Source: Apostichopus japonicus (taxonomy: Eukaryota > Echinodermata > Holothuroidea > Aspidochirotida > Stichopodidae). Taken from it: DNA of 64,000 nt. Positions 23,987 through 35,303 of the stretch are shown here, piece after piece (the first letter of the stretch is position 1; each line of letters starts with the position of its first letter). The stretch lies in the NCBI RefSeq assembly GCF_037975245.1, contig NC_092564.1:16880984-16944983 (forward strand). Reading direction: 5' to 3'. A program made the position numbers and the translations under genes. The notes under the pieces are model-generated. The model saw only the letters and a program-made list of their open reading frames with translations, made no database searches and was not told the DNA's origin.

Positions 23987-24341
23987 TGTGTTCTTGTTGA
24001 GTAAATTATTGCCTGTAAATCTTTCAAAGATACTTGTTAGTAGTTTAACCCACGGTTATCTAGAGTTCTATCAAGAGCGATGCCTGACAGTATAGTAACA
24101 CATTCGTATATCTCGCCGATCTGAAAAGTGCGGCAGCCAATGATGATATGGTATTGTTATTGGATTGTGAATTTGCTCGTCTAGCAATGACTAAGCGTTT
24201 TGCATGTACATTACAAGAACGAATGTGAATATCAAATATCATATGTAGAAAAAATCAATAAAAAAGGGCGTCGACACTACAAGATTATTCAAGGAGAACG
24301 ATAAAACCAACGCGATGACTTTGCAGTTATATGCACTGAGG

Positions 24342-25505
24342 CAGGGCCGTCTTAAGAGATCACCGGGCCCTGGGCCCGGCAATGGAGCGGGGCCCCTCAA
24401 TCAAGTGAGTTCGAAAAAGTTGCTATATCGTTTAAAAAAAAATTGAAAAAAATACCCACCAGCGTAGAAAACGATAAGGAATCGAATGATATATAATTGG
24501 ATATGGTATCCGGGGGAGAGTCTTGAGAAAAATTTTTCAAAGTCTTGGACCAAAAATGACACAAATTTTTGGGAAAACAGGGTTTCTGTGATTTATTTGA
24601 GCAATAACTCCCTAATCCGAAACTAAATGCAGCTGTAGGTCTCTGTACAGAATCAGTATGTATTGGGAGGTCTTTTTTTTTTTTTTTCTTTTTTGTGGGA
24701 GTTAGATTTTTGTTTGACCTGGAGTCAAAATCGGGGTCAAATGAGGTCAAATGAAATGTAAACAAAGTTTCGAGAAAAATAATTAACAATTTCTCCCCCA
24801 AACCCACCCCCCCCCGCCCCCTTAAAACTATCTTAAATTGAAAGCCATGACTGTTCTCTTTCAAATAAGCCATGTTTCCCTTCAGTGGGGTGTTGGGTTA
24901 TGGAATTTAAAAAAAAATAGAAATTTTTTTTCTCCAATGTATGACACACTCATACATTGGGACGCAAAGGATTGTCGAGACATCGCGCATAGCATAGGAG
25001 CAGTTCACCTCTACTACCAGGACATCATGGACATGCCTATAAAGAGCTCACAAAGTAATTACAGTAGATGAGATTTAGGATCAATTCCACCTGATTATTG
25101 ATGTGCCGAAAGGCTCATTTATTTATGGCCATATATATTATGACGGTAATCGATTTTAAGTGATGGAAAATGAATATCAACCGGATATATTCTCCTGGGT
25201 GAGAATTGCACTGAAAAAATGACTGGTGCTCGGACCGCGGACCCGAGTTGTCTGGTGTTGTAAGCCTTCGGGGCATTGTATATTCCAGGGTTGCCAACTC
25301 AGATTTGAATACTTAATGTCAAAGTCTCGAGTGTTTCACCAACTCTCGTCATAAGTTATCAAGTATCGAATTCAATCAGGCATAGTGGCCTATTAAATAC
25401 GTTTTCCTCCCAGATTAAGACATGGGCTTACTACGATTGCGAGGCCCCTGACATCGCGGGGCCCTGGGCCAGGGCCCAGTGGGCCCATGCGTTAAGACGG
25501 CCCTG
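24342..25505. mobile_element. hAT-type element, family D
   Basis: This 1164-bp element starts CAGGGCCGTCTTAAG and ends TTAAGACGGCCCTG, with a perfect 8-bp target duplication CACTGAGG at 24334-24341 and 25506-25513. Both ends carry GGGCCCTGGGC-type GC-rich subterminal sequence; the centre is AT-rich. No transposase is visible. It lies about 350 bp upstream of the GSTO copy 1 start codon. Confidence 0.92.
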
Positions 25506-25541
25506 CACTGAGGTATAATCGTCTTTCTTGAGGGTATCTCA

Positions 25542-25912
25542 CAGTAGCGTAGGAAGGTACTTTTGAGTGGGGGGGGGGGGGCTGAAGACTGATGGCCGGC
25601 CTGGGGGAGGGGTCTAAGGGGAGGGAGCCCTCTCCCCTTTGGATTTTTTTTTGCATTTTCAGGTGGCCTCAGATGCAATTTGATGCAATATAGCACACTT
25701 CAACCCACCCGCCACTCCATTTTGTATATAATTTTGCATTTTCACCTGGCCTTATAGATGCAATTTGGTGCTCCAAATGAGATTTTTTTCTCATTTGGAA
25801 ATGAAAAAGGGGTTTTCTGACTTGCGAAGCGGAATGATACTTCCGCCCCTCCGTATTTTTCACTGGGGGGGGGGGGCTGGCGCCCCCCAGCCCCCCGGTT
25901 CCTACGCCCTTG
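25542..25912. mobile_element. hAT-type MITE, family E (371 bp)
   Basis: It starts CAGTAGCGTAGGAA and ends TTCCTACGCCCTTG. The target duplication GTATCTCA is perfect, at 25534-25541 and 25913-25920. The ends are rich in poly-G and poly-C. It inserted only about 30 bp from the family D element. Confidence 0.9.
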
Positions 25913-26539
25913 GTATCTCATACATTTAGGCAAACTCACTGGCAGAATTAAGAGACGGGGAGGGGTAAGATTTGAGCTGTCGAAGGGGGTGACTACGGCG
26001 AAACACGATCTTTGTCTATATTAATGTGCACAAATTAAAAGACCATTTGGATACACACTTGTGCACACTTGACTAAATTTTGTTACAATTATTTTACTAA
26101 TAATGTGGGATATTTTCGAAATGCCTGAACATTTTAACGAATCGGGACATTTTCGGGGACACTTGTTCATCGGGGACAGCACACTGTAATCGGGGTCTGT
26201 CCCCGAAAATCGGGGACGTCTGGTAACCTTAACCTTAACCACTAGGCTATGGACGCTGATTGTATGTCCAGAGGTTTGAAACCGGTAAGGAAGGTCGTAA
26301 TTCCACTGTAGGCGTTTGTCACCTGTATCGAACAATATACTTGTTCTGTTTTTTGTGACATATATATTTTGCCTTACTCTAGAGATCAAACATCATGCCA
26401 ACCAACTCGAAATCATTTGTGATTCCTAAAGCCGGATCTCGAAAGAGATACTTTAAACAGACTTTATGTTACTGAAATGGAGGTAAACGACAAAGGCAAA
26501 TGAATATATATAATTGAAAATCGTAACTTGAGTTGGAAA

Positions 26540-26710
26540 ATCAAGAACAGTGAAAAAACTTCCAGCCTCCATGCACTGGGAGTCGAACCCGGGCCTCCCC
26601 TATTATATGGTGCCGACGGTGACGAATTCGTATTGTTCGCGAAAGATTTTAGGTTCGTCCGAGGAGCCCTGCAATTATATAGGACGGTGAGATCACAGGG
26701 CCAATATTAA
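26540..26710 (-). mobile_element. tRNA-like SINE fragment (tentative)
   Basis: On the minus strand there is a good Pol III B box (GGTTCGACTCC) within GGGAGGCCCGGGTTCGACTC. A clear A box and a fold as a tRNA are lacking. It may be the head of a SINE or a decayed tRNA pseudogene. The B box is the only firm evidence. Confidence 0.35.
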
Positions 26711-27477
26711 CTTATGCACCAGTCCGCCCTGAGCCCGTTGATTTAATTTTCCCAGAGTCCTATACCTTGCACGCAATACACCTGTCTATGTTAAAACTAA
26801 ATCAATCTTTATTCGTCCTTTAAATAATAATTAGGCCTAAACACTTAAGGTAACCATAGCTTTTCCAGGAAATTCGGGACAAGCATTTTGTCGAAGATAA
26901 AAAATCCAATGCCAAAACCCTGTAGGTCAATTCGGGAAAATTTGTGCGGGGTCACTACGGTAAGCCGGGAATATTTCAACCCAAGAACGGTCAGGCACCT
27001 TAATAATGGCTCAATAAGAAGTGCAGAGACACCAAACTACAGTTTATGTATCATGTGTGTAATTTTTCAAATCCCCCCCCCCCCCCCCAACCAAGATTTA
27101 TGCCGGTCTGATAGTAAAAACCTGCTGCGCACAGCGCAATAATCCCATTCTTTAAACAATATATTCACTAACCTTTACAGAATATAATTAAGCAATAGTT
27201 ATGACCGTCTTAGTAACGAAGAGATCCTTTTGAAGCGTTGGCAGTTCGTGCAAGGTTATAATTGCTGAACCAAAACAATCCAATTAGTTTAAGCTATATA
27301 TCTACTAGTAAAGAAACGGACAACAACTCAAGAGGCCGGGGTATATATCTATATTGATTGATATCCATTTATACACAAACTAACACGGCTGTAATTACAC
27401 AATGGTGCAGATTTTGTTTTCTAATTGTTAATTGTGGGAATCTCGGTGACAAATGTTGTTCACTGCACAGTAATACC

Positions 27478-27770
27478 GGTGCTGTGGCCGAGTGGATAAA
27501 GGCGGTGGCATTTGAAGCAATGAGGCTTAGCAACGAGGAGGTTCGGCGTTCGATTTCCGGCCGGGTCATAGTAAGGTGGGGTTTTCATCAAAGGGCAATC
27601 TACGGTTTTCCCATCTGAAATGACTTTCTAAATTGAAAAGATTCCAAATTTGAGTTAAAATGTTGAATTGGAAGCCATCCGACGTGTAAGTTGTAATCCA
27701 TAAGCCCTTGCGGGTTCTCCCACATTTGTGGTCGCCTAATTAAGCGTCGTAAAAATAACTGCTGATTAAT
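27478..27770 (+). mobile_element. SINE with a tRNA-Leu/Ser-like head
   Basis: The head begins GGTGCTGTGGCCGAGTGG (A box TGGCCGAGTGG) and holds a B box (CGTTCGATTTC). The spacing between boxes is long, as in type II tRNAs with a long variable arm. The sequence after the head (TAGTAAGGTGGGG, then TTTTCCCATCTG) is unrelated to tRNA and looks like a SINE body. The insert in the anticodon/variable region argues against a working tRNA. The 3' end is uncertain. Confidence 0.65.
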
Positions 27771-29282
27771 ATTATATATGGCAAAGTTATGGAGTCTCCA
27801 ATAGGCCTGATCGGTATTAACATTTGGTACTGTACATGTCTTTCGACAGTCGAAGATTCTATAACATTGTTTCACAAATTGCACCAAATATTTTGCCATT
27901 TTGCATCTTAGCACCCAGGCTGCATTTTACCAAATTTCTGAAAGGAGACGTAGGGGCACAAGGCTCCCCTTATAGACCACTCCTCTGGACTACATAACGT
28001 AAATTAGCCCCCTCCCGACACAACATTTGTAGTTGCGTTTCTGTCGTAATGATGGTCTGCTGGTGTAGTAATGTTTATCACACGACGTTCCATCTACACG
28101 TGTCGAGTATCATCTGCCTATAAAGATGATGCTCAAACCGTACGTAAGTTGCTCATCGCGGTGACAATCAATCTGCTTCTAATGTCATAACAACGAGTAA
28201 GCATTTTCTTTCCACATATTTGATTTTTGGTTTAACAATTTCAAGGTAATGATAGTATTTTATTTAAGCTGAAGTATAAATGTTTTCTATTTAGTGTTCA
28301 GAGGATGGCATGAAAGGCAGGTACATATTTCAGTGCTTTTTCACGTTTCATGAATGTAGTTATGTTTTTGCATACTTTGCAATATGCTCTTTTATCATTT
28401 AAAATCACCTGTTTATAGGTTCATGATGAAGAATGTTCAATGTTAGTGGTCAACTTGACAAATTTGCATTTTACGTAAAAAGGAGAAAAGTAATGGAAAG
28501 GTACATTGCAGTCTTAAATCCCTTTTAATATCCATTTTCACCAACCTTGGCAGACATTGCAGTACAATCAAAGGCTGTTGTTTCACCTCCAAAACCACCA
28601 AATAAATCAATTCATTATTCATTGGTGGATATAACCAGGGAGTTGTTTTATAGCAATTCCCTGATATAACCAATTATCTTTTTTTCAAACCAACGAATGG
28701 TCAGCATCACCTCCACATTTGCTTCCCAACAGTTATGTACTTTGTAGTAGTGGTAACATCAGAGAGGGGAGCACATGTTTGCACATATTGGTCTTCTATC
28801 CACCAACCTACACATCTATCCAACAGTGTACATATTGATCATTCCTTGTTATTCTTTTTTTGCTCGGATGACCAACTTTGATGTTCGAATAACCATGTTT
28901 GATGTTGGGACTAGCAAACAGTTCGACCTAGTTCTCCAAGGGACAACCAGGAAACAAAACCCTTAAAGATTTGTTGTAAGAATAATGAAAAAAACAGTAT
29001 TAATAATAATAATAATTGCACTTAGAATGCAACACACATGCTATTCATACTATTCATACCATTTTAATTACTTGATTAAATGAGCCCATGGCTGGCACCT
29101 AAAGCACGGTTACCATGTGATTGACAGTCTAATAATATAAGACAATAATCTAAGATTATATTGCAGTGAGGTGGAGGCAATTAAAAAAAGAAAGGAAAAA
29201 AAGGGTTTAAAAGATCCGTAAAATTTAAAGTAAATTATAATACCATCATACAGTGTAATTGACCAATGGACTGTAGTATAAA

Positions 29283-29695
29283 CTGCACAAAATTGAATAA
29301 AATTATGTTACCGTGTGAAAAAAATGGAATAAACTTAATAGTGCGTAGTTTTGGCTTTCATAGTAATTTAGAGTTTTATTTCTCGACATCTCTTCTGTTT
29401 ATTGGTTCTGTGCACAAGAAAGTGAGCATCACACCTTTTCACTTGTGAAGAAATTTGGTAATTTTGCTGAATCGTATAAAATATATAAGCTACACAAAAT
29501 TGAATAAAAATATGTTACCGTGTGAAGAAATGGAATAAACTTAATAGTGCATCCTTTTGTTTTTATAGTAATTTTATAGTTTTATGTCTTGAGGTCTCTT
29601 CTGTTAATCAGTTCTGGATACAAGAAAGTGAACATCACACCGTTTCACTTGTGAAGAAATTTGGTCATTTTGCTAAATGGTATAAAATATTCAAT
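29283..29695. repeat. Two-copy tandem duplication of about 206 bp
   Basis: CACAAAATTGAATAAAAATA, ATGTTACCGTGTGAA and the following 190 bp occur twice, at about 29283-29489 and 29491-29695, with scattered substitutions and small gaps. The sequence is AT-rich and intergenic, just downstream of the GSTO copy 2 stop codon. Confidence 0.85.
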
Positions 29696-29979
29696 GGATC
29701 TAACAAATGCATTAACAACTTATTCTCATTGCGTAGATATAAATATATATATTAATTCATTTCCTTGTAATGATATGGCTAATCGCACTAATTTAGCAAA
29801 CCTGTTTGATCACATTAAATAACATACCCGCATTTTTTTAAGAAAGTTAAAACACTTATAAGACCTCATATAATACTGAAATAATTATTGTAACAAGATT
29901 TAACAACTTCATCAGTAGCCCCTTCCCCCCCTCCCCCCTCTCCTCACCCACCTATTTGTTGCCGTAATCGCCGATATTT

Positions 29980-32900
29980 TCAATTATGGGTCTCTATTTC
30001 ATCAAACAATGTGTTTTCGGTCCTGTAGTGCTTGCTGAACTCTTGATAGGCACTGTCTGGATGGAGGATGCTCTTCACGCTGGGATCATTCAGCATGCCA
30101 TTGTACCATGCGTGCAAGGTTTCCATGGATACGGGAACGCCTTCACCAACACCCAATGAACCAGAAGCTCTCAGTCTGGCAAAGACAGGCCACAACATGT
30201 AGTCCAGGAAACCTGGTTTGGACCCTACAGAGAGAGGATGAATGTGGAGTAATATTTAGTTGCAACCTGTGTTTAACTTGTGAGCTGCAGTGCTGCATGG
30301 AATTATATGTGATCGATTTTGCCACCATTTTGCTGTAATGGGGGTCTTCAGCATTTATGCAGAGGGTAGGGTGCTGCCATTTTGGTCCTTACAGTGCCAT
30401 AGATACGGCCAAGGGTGATTGTGATTGCCTTTGGGCAAATGTTACCGAACAGATACTGTGTAAGCTTTACAACCAATCTTTCTGTCCAACAATACGGTCG
30501 CATATTGTTCCTTGGCACTGTTTTCGGAAGAAGTTGTGGCCTTGGGATGCAAGTGTTAAAATACTAATAAATAGAATTGTTAATTCCAGTGATATCTAAT
30601 CTAGGTAAGGGCAGTGGGGATATACTCAGCAATTTCAGTGATATCTAGTCTAGGCAGAGGCAGTGGGAATAGACTCAGCAATTCCAGTGATATCTAGTCT
30701 AGGAATAGGCAGTGGGGATATACTCAGCAATTCCAGTGAAACAGGGCCAATTTTTACGGATTGTCCCTTGGACCATTAGGTCTTAGTGTTGGTTTTTCAA
30801 ACAGTTTATATTTGCTTGTCCAGGAAAATGTAGTGACAACAAACAATGACTGATATGTACACTGTAAAAGAGAAGTGTAGTTTTTGTAAATCAGACACCA
30901 GCTTTTGGTCCAGTAAAACGATCCCTTTTTGGCAGATCATAAGCCTACAAACTATTTTTGTTTTACTTAAGAATCTCCAAAATGACAGAGGTGAATACCA
31001 ATACAATACCTACTGTATTCGGGGGCACAGTATTCAGTAACAATCTGAATTTGAATTTGGAACCAGTCCCACACTGAAGAAACCACTAAAGCCGATTTTA
31101 GTTGTCCAACAGAAATTTGGTCTTCTAGGATTAACTGTTGAAACTTTGCTCTGTGTGATATCTAGTCTAGGTAAGGAAAGGAAGCTATCCTTAAAAATAG
31201 AAAACCACATCCATTGCTCTGTTGCTTACCATACCCCAAATCTTCTCCATATTTATTTTTAGTTAGTGCTTAAATTATAACTTTCCGTGGCAATACTTGG
31301 TTCATCAAAAATGATTTCTCACCGAAAAAGAAAGCCGTCCCTCTCTTCTTCAAGTCGTCGTTGAGATGCTGCAGGCTATCCCTGAGGTCTTTGACTTTCT
31401 CCTGATTTTGTCCACCTTTGGCACCATAGAACGAAGGAACTAACTAGAAAGTTAGAGAGAGAGAGAGAGAGAGAGGTGGAGAGGCCATATTGCATTGTGT
31501 TTCTACTTTTAAACCTCAAACACTACACAGAAGTAATGTCATTTGATTTCATGCAGGATGAAATTTTCTATTTCAACTGGGAATGATTTATATGGTACCA
31601 TGTCGGTTCTTTACCAAAATGACCAATAAAAAGATAAAGGTGAAGTTTTACAGTTGGCATATAAATCAAACCATAGTTTTCCCAGTATGTACTGTATTTT
31701 TAGGTATTTACAAACAAAACTACGATTAATGTTTTAAATTCTTTTCCCAAGCTGATAGAAAAACCGACTTAATTCAATGTTTCATATGTCAATGGCATAA
31801 CAATGTTTGGATAGCGTTTGCATTGTTGTACCTTGTACCCAATACTTAAACTCTTTGAAAAAGACTCATTTGTTTACTTAACTGAAATAATTTGATAAGG
31901 CCCAGAAAAAGGGTTCACAATCGCATGCATCACTGACCTAAATGGAGTCTACGAAAATTACTGTGTCTACTAAGCATGACAGCAACTATTTTTCTAGGTA
32001 CAACTGCCTTTTTCTGAAATGTTTGTACTTGCTGCACGATACCAATGAACAGGCTGCATCTCAATAGTTCTCTTCTCTCCAATTGTCAGGAAAACACTAG
32101 CATTACATAAAACAGTGTAGTGGACTACCAATATCATTAACATCACCATCAATCATTACCATGATTATTAGAAATCATTAGTATATTTACTGTTAAGTGG
32201 ACACATGCTACGTCTAGCCATAATTTGCTACTTTTGAAATGTTTTCAAATTTTGTCATGGCTTCGAAATGAGATTGGCTCAAGCTTTAATATTTTGATTT
32301 GTCTTCCTAGATCTATACACCAAACACTTCCCGAGCTCCATTCAGCAGACTTTTCAATGTCTGCTAGTCAATGATATCTGACGGAACAAATTAATGCAAA
32401 TATCTCACCTTGCCTCCACAGTGGTCAAGAATTATTGCATCTCTGGCTCTCTGGTATGGATCTTTAGGAATGAGTGGGTTCTTGTCGGGGTAAATGTCCT
32501 CCAGATACTGTGCGGTAATTATGGATTCATAGACGATTTTGCCGTCTTTCTCTAAGACTGGTACTAGTTGTTTGGGATTCTTTTCCACAAACCACTCTGG
32601 CTTCTTCCAGGTGTTTACGTTAACAACTTCGTGCCTGGAAGAGAGGAGAGAGAAGATCTGTGATCTACAGAACACAACAAATTCCTGACGCTATATATAT
32701 GCATGCCAATAGTTTGACAAATGGTTGCAGCAACCATCTAATCCTGCTGATAGTGTTACATTGTGAAGGTTGATCTTTGACTTTAGATTCACTTAAGTGT
32801 GACAGGCATAGAATGTCTCAAGTTTAACCACTGGCTTGCTAAATAACATGTGCTTGAAAAATTTACTGTTAAAAATCAACTTCCCATTGGCATTGTCTTA

Positions 32901-34492
32901 AATTACAGCACACATTATTAACTGAACAGGGTATGGGAGAGGCAGCCTAATTTACATTTGCTGATAAAACTCAGTAAAACATGGGTTATTTTAGCTACCA
33001 TAGTCTGCCTGATGCTGTTACTGTATGTGACTTATCATTTGTTTATGTTCTTAATATGTTGTCTCCTTTTGGAAAAATGTCAGCGCATTTTTTTCTACTG
33101 GTAAACAGTGAAATGCACTGACTAAAAGCTAGTTAATAGCCTGAATTTCAAGGCATGTATGACTAATTATATGAAAGTGACAGTACAAGAGACCTACGGA
33201 ACTTGAAAAAAAGCCTCTGAAACTTAAGAAAAGAATAAAGGAGCTGATAATGTAGCTCATGTTAGGACTTCAGTTACAACATTCAACAAAGAGTAAGATT
33301 CTACCATAAAGAACAGGGAAGGGAATATCAACATGCTTATGTTTTGCACAGAATGTTTTCAGTGCCACACAATTTTTAAATTATAAAATATTGAGAAGAA
33401 TAAGGTTCTGGGAACAACATCTTTGCAGATTGTGTTGCAAATTGGACATTTTTAGCAGATAAACTATTTCCTAGACTGTTGAACTAATTAGCATTAAATT
33501 GTACCTGCACAGTACAGACATTTTGAAACACTTTCAGTTTTAATAGATTTTAGTAGCCTAGTACTTACTCAATGCCTTTCGCATGCAGCATAAGCCTTGC
33601 TCTGTCAGCAAATGGGCAAAACTTCATGCTATAGACACGAAGAATGCCAGGCTGAAGGGGTGGAAGTGCATCACCTGAGAGAAAGGAGAGAAACTTGGTG
33701 GTTTTTGCTACTGGTAAGCTGTAAAACAAATGGCTTCTAGTATACTTCAAGGTTTTGAAGAACTTCCAAAATGTACTAACACCTATATATACTGTAGGAC
33801 TTGACATGTAACTATAATGGCCGTGGCTATTCTTACGACTAGTCGTAACAATTATTTATAAACTATTCTTACGACAAAGGCGAATTCAAGCGCAGTAAAG
33901 TAAATAAAGCAACTGCGCATGTAGTAGGGGTAACCCTAACCCTAAACATAACCCTAAACCTCAATCCTAACCCTAACTCTAACCCTAACCGGAAATTATT
34001 GTTACTCCTCATTGTAAAAATAGTACTCCTTTGGTCATAAAATAGCAACTGCGCATGCGTAGTCGGAAATAATCCTTACGACTAGTCGTAACAATAGCCA
34101 CTTTGAACTATAATTGTATTAAGATCAACAACATCAGCAAAAGAGTCCAATAAAAAGAAATTTACCTTTTACTTTAGGGGATATTTTTGGAAACTTAAAA
34201 AAGAAAATCAGAAGTTACAGAAAATATGATGAAATGTTTCTGATGTGCATCAAGTTTACATAATGTTTCGCTACATCAATCCAATAGGCTATCCTGTATG
34301 TATCGCAAACTATTTGTCATAGCCTGGCCTAGTATGGTAGTGTATAGCATTAGGCTTGTACTAGGCTAGCAGTAGAGCCATAACTAAATCCTTCTACGCT
34401 AGGCTTACTCGGTGAAGGCTGACTAAGCTACTGTATTATTATTAGGCCTAAATAATCTTACCAGTTGTTAAATGTTTTGGACCAGGCGCCAT
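29980..34492 (-). CDS. GSTO: Glutathione S-transferase omega, tandem copy 2
   Basis: The exons in transcript order are 34492-34462, 33674-33569, 32634-32409, 31443-31323 and 30224-29980. Lengths of 31, 106, 226, 121 and 245 nt match copy 1 exactly, again giving 242 aa. The active site is [14 protein letters not shown] with Cys30, and the G-site region is [17 protein letters not shown]. The C-terminal domain contains [14 protein letters not shown] and ends FDEIETHN. The shared gene structure and head-to-tail position show tandem duplication, but the sequences are clearly diverged ([10 protein letters not shown] against [10 protein letters not shown]), so the duplication is not recent. The exon 4 acceptor reads CTAG directly before TTA GTT CCT; an alternative TAG four bases inside would break the frame. 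The introns are all short (about 0.8-1.1 kb), unlike those of copy 1. Confidence 0.95.
30588..30745. repeat. Three-copy 56-bp tandem repeat
   Basis: Units containing AGTGATATCTAGTCTAGG, GGCAGTGGGGATA and ACTCAGCAATTCC repeat three times in intron 4 of GSTO copy 2. A single fragment, GATATCTAGTCTAGGTAAGG, occurs again at about 31158-31177. The units contain TCTAGGTAAGG, which looks like a decoy plus-strand donor but is antisense to the gene. Confidence 0.85.
33819..34106. mobile_element. MITE with internal telomere-like repeats, copy 1
   Basis: This 288-bp element has near-identical inverted ends: GTGGCTATTCTTACGACTAG at the left, and at the right the complement of GTGGCTATTGTTACGACTAG. A perfect 8-bp target duplication, ACTATAAT, lies at 33811-33818 and 34107-34114. 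Its centre holds a degenerate (CCCTAA)n array at about 33929-33991. It lies in intron 1 of GSTO copy 2. The second copy is at 55163-55448. Confidence 0.9.
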
Positions 34493-34650
34493 TCTGAAGT
34501 TCGGAAAATTGGATTGGTTTATGATGATCTCCTACGAATACTAAAGTAGATCTTACTTTGGCCTAACTGAGCAGCAATTGCTTTTCAATGGGAATGTCGA
34601 TCGAACTAAGTTATTAGTTATATAGGTGTACCTTGTGTCGTCTGCTACGG

Positions 34651-35303
34651 TACGGAGCTTTTAAAGTGCGAACAAGATATTAATATAGTTTAGGTGAATT
34701 ATCTTAGTACCTTTATATGTGTAATATTACAATATTAAGATACGAGATGGTAATATATCAGTATCTATAAGTTGAGAAGTTGCAACAGTGAGGTACAAGA
34801 TCTTCATATCCTAATGTCTGTACATTAAAATATTGAAGTCGGATACGATATCTTTATATATCAATATGAGCTGAACATTAAGATATTGAATTATCAATGT
34901 ACGAGATCTTAATACCCCAATATCTTTACATTCAGATATCAATATCTCTATGTACAGATATTAGCATATTAAGATCTGATATTATAATATGTCAATATCT
35001 TTATGTTCAGATAATGAGATATTAACATATCGTACCTAAATATGTCAATATATAATGTAAAGATATTAGCATATTAAGATCTGGTTATAATTCAATATTT
35101 TGATGTGCATGTATTAAACTTAATATTTCAATGTCTGAATGTTCAGATATTGAGATATTTGTATTTCAATATTTCAACATCTCAATGTAATGATACTGAG
35201 ATATTAACATCTCTAATCTTAATATTTTAATGCACGTATGTTTAGATACTTAGGTAATTCACCAAACATATTCATATCTCGTTGTCTCTTTAAAAGCTCC
35301 GTA
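34651..35303. mobile_element. AT-rich element with long inverted ends
   Basis: The left end TACGGAGCTTTTAAAG pairs perfectly with the right end CTTTAAAAGCTCCGTA. Similarity continues, with gaps, for about 65 bp (GGTGAATTATCTTAGTA against its complement near 35250). The interior is almost wholly built of variants of GATATTNNNATATC and TCAATATCTT. No clear target duplication is seen. It lies just upstream of the GSTO copy 2 start. It could be a MITE or an expanded AT-rich palindromic block. Confidence 0.65.

Noticed and set aside
24397-24873. 158-codon minus-strand open frame
   Set aside because: It lies wholly inside the family D element, is low-complexity (Lys and Phe runs) and matches no transposase motif.
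27478-27570. Functional tRNA-Leu or tRNA-Ser gene
   Set aside because: The boxes are present, but the middle is too long and does not fold as a type II tRNA, and a SINE body follows.
33929-33991. Chromosome-end or fused telomere sequence
   Set aside because: The (CCCTAA)n array is short, degenerate and lies inside a MITE with target duplications, with a second identical case at about 55274.
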